Shown here: positions 59,980 to 64,000 of the stretch, piece by piece
How positions within the stretch are numbered: position 1 is the stretch's first letter
Layout of the letters: each line of letters starts with the position of its first letter
Source: Zoogloea sp.
Lineage (GTDB): Bacteria; Pseudomonadota; Gammaproteobacteria; Burkholderiales; Rhodocyclaceae
Direction: 5' to 3'
Assembly (NCBI GenBank): GCA_016720685.1
Contig: JADKKC010000008.1
Location: forward strand, 1 to 64,000
Length of the DNA stretch: 64,000 nt
Notes under the pieces: model-generated
Told to the model about the DNA's origin: nothing
Database searches by the model: none
Seen by the model: only the letters and a program-made list of their open reading frames with translations
Translations under genes and position numbers: made by a program

Positions 59980-61269
59980 TCAAGAAGGCGACGGCACGTC
60001 GAAAACGAGCACTGTGACAGTGAGTTCCCGGTTCCGGTCGCCCGGGTGATGGAAGATGTACCGGCAGCCGCTCTCATGCTTCCAGTCGACAGTCCGCTTC
60101 CAGTTTGGATGGGCCTCCGTCCGTTCCCTCACTCCGTCGAGGACGGTCGACGCCGACGTCCCCCGGTTGAACACCAGGATCGCGGTCTTCGCGTCTCGCC
60201 AGGACGAGTAGCGGAGAATCTGGTCGATGGTTTCCGCGTAGTGTTTTGGCCCCTTCCAGAACTTGCACTCGGCAATGAACACGTTCCGTCCGTTCTCTCG
60301 CAGGAGGACATCCGTTTTCCCGCCGGCGTTGAAGGTCTCACCGGTGGCTCGCCCCTCGAACTGCCCGTTGAGCTGGACGAGGAAGTGATCGCGGAGCGCC
60401 TCTTCGCCCATGTAGGCGAACGAAGACGGGCTCCGTTCCATGACCTGGACCATGTTCTGAACGACCGAGAGCACGTGCTCGTAGTGTTGGGCGTCGAGGA
60501 CCGGCTCCGGCTCGTACGGGACGGAGGCCGCCGTGGGCAGGGTCGGGATGATCCTCCTCCGCACGTCCGGCAGGGCGTACGTGGAAGGGGCTCCCGCCCT
60601 TTTCTTGAGCGGGATACCGAGCGCTGCTGCGCGGCCCTGGTTGGCGAGCAGCCGGGCGCGGCGGTTCGAGACCGCCGTCTCCGCCTCGTAGGGGAGGCTC
60701 CGGTTGTATTGGTCAGCTTCCCCGCGGATCCTGGAGAAGTACTGCTCGATTTCCGCGAGGGAGCGGTCGGCTTCCGACCGGACGTCCCGATCTTCCCCTT
60801 GGGGAATTTCGAACGAAAGGAGGAGCGACCTTCCCCGGACTGCGGCCCGGGGAGGGGATAGCGAGAACTGGCTCGGACGGACGTAGAAGAGCTCGGGATC
60901 CCCGTCGAATGGCACTTCGACGTCGATCTTCTGGCCGGGGACGTAGCAGGGCCGGCTCCGGTCCGAAACCATCCGGCGCTGGTCGTACCGGACGTCCACT
61001 TTCGTTTCGGACTCTTCCGCGCTCCATTCGTCCCGGCGGAGGGCCGGGGGGGTGAGGCGGTACTTTTCCGCCAGGTAGGCGGCTAGATCGAAAGGCGCGG
61101 TGTTGAGGAGCCGGTTTGCGTCGATGGACTCGACTTCGTCTCGGAGCCCCTTCGCGAGTTTGGCCGTCAGGTCGCTGAGGCCTTGGGAGGAGAAGAGGAG
61201 TCCGGAGGACTTGTCGGCATATCTGAACATGGAACCGGTTCTGGTGATGTCGTCAGAAAGGAATCGCAC
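59980..61269 (-). CDS. PD-(D/E)XK nuclease-like protein
   Basis: 429 residues. The C-terminal ~130 residues hold a restriction-endonuclease-like core: GGKTDVLLRENGRNVFIAEC continuing into KFWKGPKHY, i.e. Asp...Glu-x-Lys, with NRGTSASTVLDGVRE after it. The N-terminal two thirds are of unknown fold. The start is GTG at 61269; the ATG at 61230 is the alternative. It is the last gene of a four-gene minus-strand set behind a toxin-antitoxin pair, so it is probably a defence nuclease. Codon use differs from the flanking IS66 and IS21 DNA. Confidence 0.7.
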   Translation of the reverse strand: MRFLSDDITRTGSMFRYADKSSGLLFSSQGLSDLTAKLAKGLRDEVESIDANRLLNTAPFDLAAYLAEKYRLTPPALRRDEWSAEESETKVDVRYDQRRMVSDRSRPCYVPGQKIDVEVPFDGDPELFYVRPSQFSLSPPRAAVRGRSLLLSFEIPQGEDRDVRSEADRSLAEIEQYFSRIRGEADQYNRSLPYEAETAVSNRRARLLANQGRAAALGIPLKKRAGAPSTYALPDVRRRIIPTLPTAASVPYEPEPVLDAQHYEHVLSVVQNMVQVMERSPSSFAYMGEEALRDHFLVQLNGQFEGRATGETFNAGGKTDVLLRENGRNVFIAECKFWKGPKHYAETIDQILRYSSWRDAKTAILVFNRGTSASTVLDGVRERTEAHPNWKRTVDWKHESGCRYIFHHPGDRNRELTVTVLVFDVPSPS

Positions 61270-61276
61270 TCCGTCT

Positions 61277-61762
61277 TCAGGCCGCCTTTTTCCCCTTGTA
61301 CGGAAGCTGGAGTTCTTCGACGTCGAGAGTGAAATCCAAGGGGATTTGGATCGGGGCCTGCGCAGGGTTTTTGTCGTTGTAGACGTCGACGTCCGTCTTC
61401 AATTGGAAGCAGTCGCCCACGATTTGCTGGCGCCTCTGAGAGAACGACCGTGCGAAATGCTCCCGCGGCGCCCTCTCATCGTCGATGTCAGCCCAAAGGG
61501 AGGCTGTCTTCTCACCTTGTTTGGAGCGGACGGCGTGCTTGGCCCGGTAACGTTTACCACTGGGGTCCGTGCGGTACTCTTCCCGGAACACTTTGGAGAT
61601 GTCCGCCGCGATCGCGTCGATGACGGTGCTGATGCTCGGTTTGTGGAGCCCCTTCCTGTATGCCCATTCCGCGACCGCGTGCGGATCGAGCAGGCCGCTC
61701 CCGTCGACTTCCTTCTGGTATCGCTCGAGATAGGCCTTAACTTCATTTGCGTAAGCGGACAT
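61277..61762 (-). CDS. Hypothetical protein of nuclease cassette
   Basis: 161 residues, unrecognised. Helical and charged (LLDPHAVAEWAYRKGLHKPS; FARSFSQRRQQIVGDCFQLK), ending in VEELQLPYKGKKAA. A strong GGAGGAA site precedes the ATG at 61762. It lies 15 bp after the ImmA gene and 7 bp before the nuclease gene, so it is co-transcribed. It might be the antidote or partner of the nuclease. Confidence 0.6.
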   Translation of the reverse strand: MSAYANEVKAYLERYQKEVDGSGLLDPHAVAEWAYRKGLHKPSISTVIDAIAADISKVFREEYRTDPSGKRYRAKHAVRSKQGEKTASLWADIDDERAPREHFARSFSQRRQQIVGDCFQLKTDVDVYNDKNPAQAPIQIPLDFTLDVEELQLPYKGKKAA

Positions 61763-61777
61763 TCTTCCTCCTTCGCC

Positions 61778-62898
61778 CTATTCCGAAAAAGAACCCCATC
61801 CGTCCGAGTCGGCGGATTGGAGCGCGCAGTCCCGAATCTTCACCTGGTGTTTTCTTAGAAAATCGTGCCGCTTGAGGCGGCGCTGGAGCTGGCCTACGAC
61901 GAGGCCAGGATGCACGTTGATACGCTGAGCGAAGAGCAGGACCTTCTTTTCGGAGAAGTACGGCTGGACGCGGGCGACGAAATCGTCGAGTTGCCCCCTC
62001 GGTACGCAGAAGTCGGCCCCTGCTTCGTTCGCCCGTGCCTCGCACTCGGCGATCCCGTCCGTTTCGCTACCGAGGTCCGAGTCTATGAGCACGTCCGCGT
62101 CGGCCTTCCCGTCCTCACGGAGGACGTGCTCGATCTCGTGTCGGAGCACGAACCAGAAGTTGTCGATGCGATCGAACCTGAGTGTCATGCCGATGACGGG
62201 CTTCCCGTCGTCGAGCCAGAACGTGGCCCCGTCGATCTTCGATCCGGGCATGGCTTCCACGAAAACCAGCCGCACGCCGGCCTCCGCCAGGATCCGCGGT
62301 ATGCATGGCGCGCCTCTTCCGGCGCGAGGAGGAGAGCTTTCAGCTTTTCGACGGCGGCGGCCAGCTTCTCCACGGAATACGCGGGGACGACCTGCTTCTC
62401 AGCCAAAGTCCGGACGCGGAACAGCCAAGCCATCTGCAGGGGCGTGGCCTCAAGGTGCGCGTGCGTCTTCTTCGCGTTGTGGACAAGCTCGGGACGGACG
62501 CCGACGTCCGGAATCCGGAAGAATTCGCAGAAACGAGTCTCCAGCACTTCGACGCTCTCGCTGGCCTGGACCCAGCCCCGCCGGATCATTTCCCTGACGG
62601 GGAACCGGCCGTACAGAGCAGCTTTCCTGGCGACGATGCCGTCTTCCGTCTTCACTTTGGAAAGCTGGTACTGGCTTTCCAAGGACATCCAGTAGTCGGG
62701 AGACGTCCCGAAAGCTTCGGCCAGTCCTTTAGCAGTTTCCGGGGTGACAGCGCGCTTTCCGGAAATGAGCTCGCTGATGAGGCGCGCGGGGCGTCCCATG
62801 ATCTCCGCGAGTTCCTGCTGGCTCCAGTCCCGCGCCTCCAACTCCTCGCGCAGGAACTCTCCTGGCGGGAATACTTCCGCGGGTACTCGTGCGTTCAT
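61778..62898 (-). pseudogene. HigA-type HTH fused to ImmA/IrrE peptidase, one frameshift
   Basis: From the ATG at 62898: EFLREELEARDWSQQELAEI and RLISELISGKRAVTPETAKG form the HigA/VapI-like helix-turn-helix; EAFGTSPDYWMSLESQYQLS follows. Near 62290 a one-base change moves EEARHA to IPRILAEAGVRLVFVE. The second part has the zinc-peptidase motif in LRHEIEHVLREDG (HEIEH). ImmA/IrrE domains cut repressors or antitoxins. The fused form is ~373 residues, typical of HTH-ImmA proteins. It sits 16 bp after the toxin gene. Confidence 0.8.
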
Positions 62899-62913
62899 GA
62901 TTTCCCCCACCTA

Positions 62914-63210
62914 TTAGTGATAATCGACGATTTCAACGATGCCGACGACCTTGCAGGGGTGTTCGCCCCTGATCTCCAGGACGAGCCTCCACTGTTTGTT
63001 AAGTCGGATCGAGTGCTGTCCTTCCCTGTCTCCTTTGAGCTTCTCGAAGTGCAAGGATTTCAGCGCGTAGAAGTCGCGCTCGTCTCGGAACCCGCGGATC
63101 TGCTGCATCCGCCTCCGGTAGGCGCTCACGATTTCCTGAGGGTACCCGGCGGTGAACTGGGCGTCGGTTTCGAGCCTGTCAAGGTCGTCGTCGTCGAACT
63201 CAACTTCCAT
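62914..63210 (-). CDS. higB: HigB/RelE-like toxin
   Basis: 98 residues from the ATG at 63210. SLHFEKLKGDREGQHSIRLN and KQWRLVLEIRG are the RelE/HigB ribonuclease core (basic residues and the R-L-N-x-x-W-R pattern). It comes before its antitoxin, the usual higBA order. The longer upstream frame has no family-like residues. Confidence 0.8.
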   Translation of the reverse strand: MEVEFDDDDLDRLETDAQFTAGYPQEIVSAYRRRMQQIRGFRDERDFYALKSLHFEKLKGDREGQHSIRLNKQWRLVLEIRGEHPCKVVGIVEIVDYH

Positions 63211-63640
63211 AGTGTGGAGTTTATCCCTTAAATGGTAAAAGTCAATTCCATCATTACACATGGTGTAAAGATGGGCAACTTAGCTTATTGTATCAGGGTT
63301 CGCGGGGAGATCCTGAACGCCCCCACCTTCAGGGGAGAAGGTTGCAGGCCGCGTTACGCGACCACACGACCAGGTAGTTGAAGATGCCGAGCATCGGGTG
63401 GGCGCCCGCGACGGGTTCGGACGGTCCGCACATGAGCGAGTAGGTCAAGTATCAGACGAGGAGCGCTCCGGCAGTGGTAATCGCCGCCGAGATTTTCTCG
63501 GCTCGTGGACATGATTGGGGGCTAGTGTCACCGACCGGCACATAGGAGCCACTCCGTGATCGGCGTAATGGAGCCAGTTCCACTCTGACGGGCGTCTCGA
63601 CCTTTCGCGGTCCATCGCTACCCTGCCGGGTTTGGCAGGA
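63211..63640. other. Promoter region of higB cassette and IS21 end
   Basis: AT-rich bases 63220-63295 carry ACACATGGTGTAAAG, which includes the inverted pair TTACAC/GTGTAA and is a plausible operator. From about 63525 the sequence probably belongs to an IS21 left end. No gene seen. Confidence 0.4.
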
Positions 63641-63648
63641 GAAAGCCG

Positions 63649-64000
63649 ATGGCCCGCAGGAGCATCGAGATGCACGAGTATCGCCAGGCCCTGATGCGTT
63701 TGCGTCAGGGCGATTCGGAGCGCGAGATTGCGCGCTCCGTTTTGATGGGCAGGGCCAAAGCGGCCCGCTTCCGGGAGTTGGCCCGGGAGAAGGGCTGACT
63801 TGAGCTCACCCGACCCTTGCCGCCTACGCCCACTCGTCGAGCGCTGGGTCGGCCAGGGCGTCTCGGGCACCGCCATCCACGCCGCGCCTGAAGCGCCAGC
63901 ACGGCTGGACCGGGAGCTACTCCCGTGTCCGGCGCCTGGTCGTGCGGATGCCCGCCAGCTGCCACCCGAGACGACCTGCCGCCTGGACTTCGACCCTGGC
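63649..64000 (+). pseudogene. istA: IS21-family IstA, N-terminal part, frameshifted
   Basis: Starts RSIEMHEYRQALMRLRQGDS and REIARSVLMGRAKAARFREL, the IstA helix-turn-helix. A stop follows at LAREKG, and later IstA segments appear in other frames. It runs out of the window. Confidence 0.7.

Overview
The window is GC-rich, heavily rearranged accessory DNA, most likely from a betaproteobacterium (Rhodocyclales/Burkholderiales type). That guess rests on the TrfA-type replicon, KfrA, the IS families and codon usage; I cannot fix the genus. A ParA/ParB pair, an iteron-rich origin with a DnaA box, and a TrfA-like initiator (50.8-55.4 kb) show that at least part of it is plasmid-derived. The initiator carries an in-frame amber codon, so the replicon may be decayed or integrated.

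Layout. 0-4 kb: nested IS3, IS1182 and IS4/Tn5-like transposase fragments. 4.1-6.0 kb: AT-richer DNA with a 63-bp tandem repeat (about 5 units) and a 141-bp tandem repeat. 6-9.4 kb: a TacAT-type toxin-antitoxin operon, an inverted, IS-truncated second copy of its antitoxin start, a broken hipA and IS5 remnants. 9.6-32.6 kb: the most interesting part. Three short CRISPR arrays share one 36-bp repeat and a common ~200-bp leader on their right side. Each array-leader unit sits at the 3' end of a different minus-strand operon: (1) a Cmr-type III operon with cas1 and cas2, (2) a TerY/PP2C/kinase phospho-signalling set, (3) a CHAT-protease operon with a sigma-like gene and a PemK-like gene. Between them lie a glycine-zipper protein, a protein of unknown function and a TPR protein. 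32.8-38.9 kb: hipBA with three evenly spaced operators, kfrA, an intact IS5 element and a tyrosine recombinase. 39-47.7 kb: a damaged umuDC operon and a divergent SRAP gene sharing one LexA box; SRAP is split by an IS66 element that contains an IS3 element that contains an IS110 element. 47.8-50.7 kb: an XRE regulator, an orphan gene and a dead IS1380 with an IS5 inside. 50.8-55.4 kb: the plasmid replicon. 55.7-56.7 kb: an orphan cas6 with a frameshift. 56.7-60 kb: IS66 copies. 60-63.2 kb: a foreign-looking four-gene cassette (HigB-like toxin, HTH-ImmA/IrrE, unknown, PD-(D/E)XK nuclease). 63.6-64 kb: a broken IS21 istA.

How the genes may work together. Cas10 carries an HD motif but no GGDD cyclase motif, so the Cmr complex probably does not make cyclic oligoadenylate; it resembles subtype III-C. 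Cmr1 (ochre codon), Cmr6, Cas10 and the two Cas6-like genes carry disabling changes, while cas1, cas2, cmr4, cmr5 and the accessory signalling and protease genes are mostly open. The arrays therefore look like carriers or neighbours of two further, largely intact, conflict-type gene sets. That these form one CRISPR-linked system is my inference from the repeated architecture. The many single-base frameshifts could be real decay or consensus errors in the assembly; this should be settled first.
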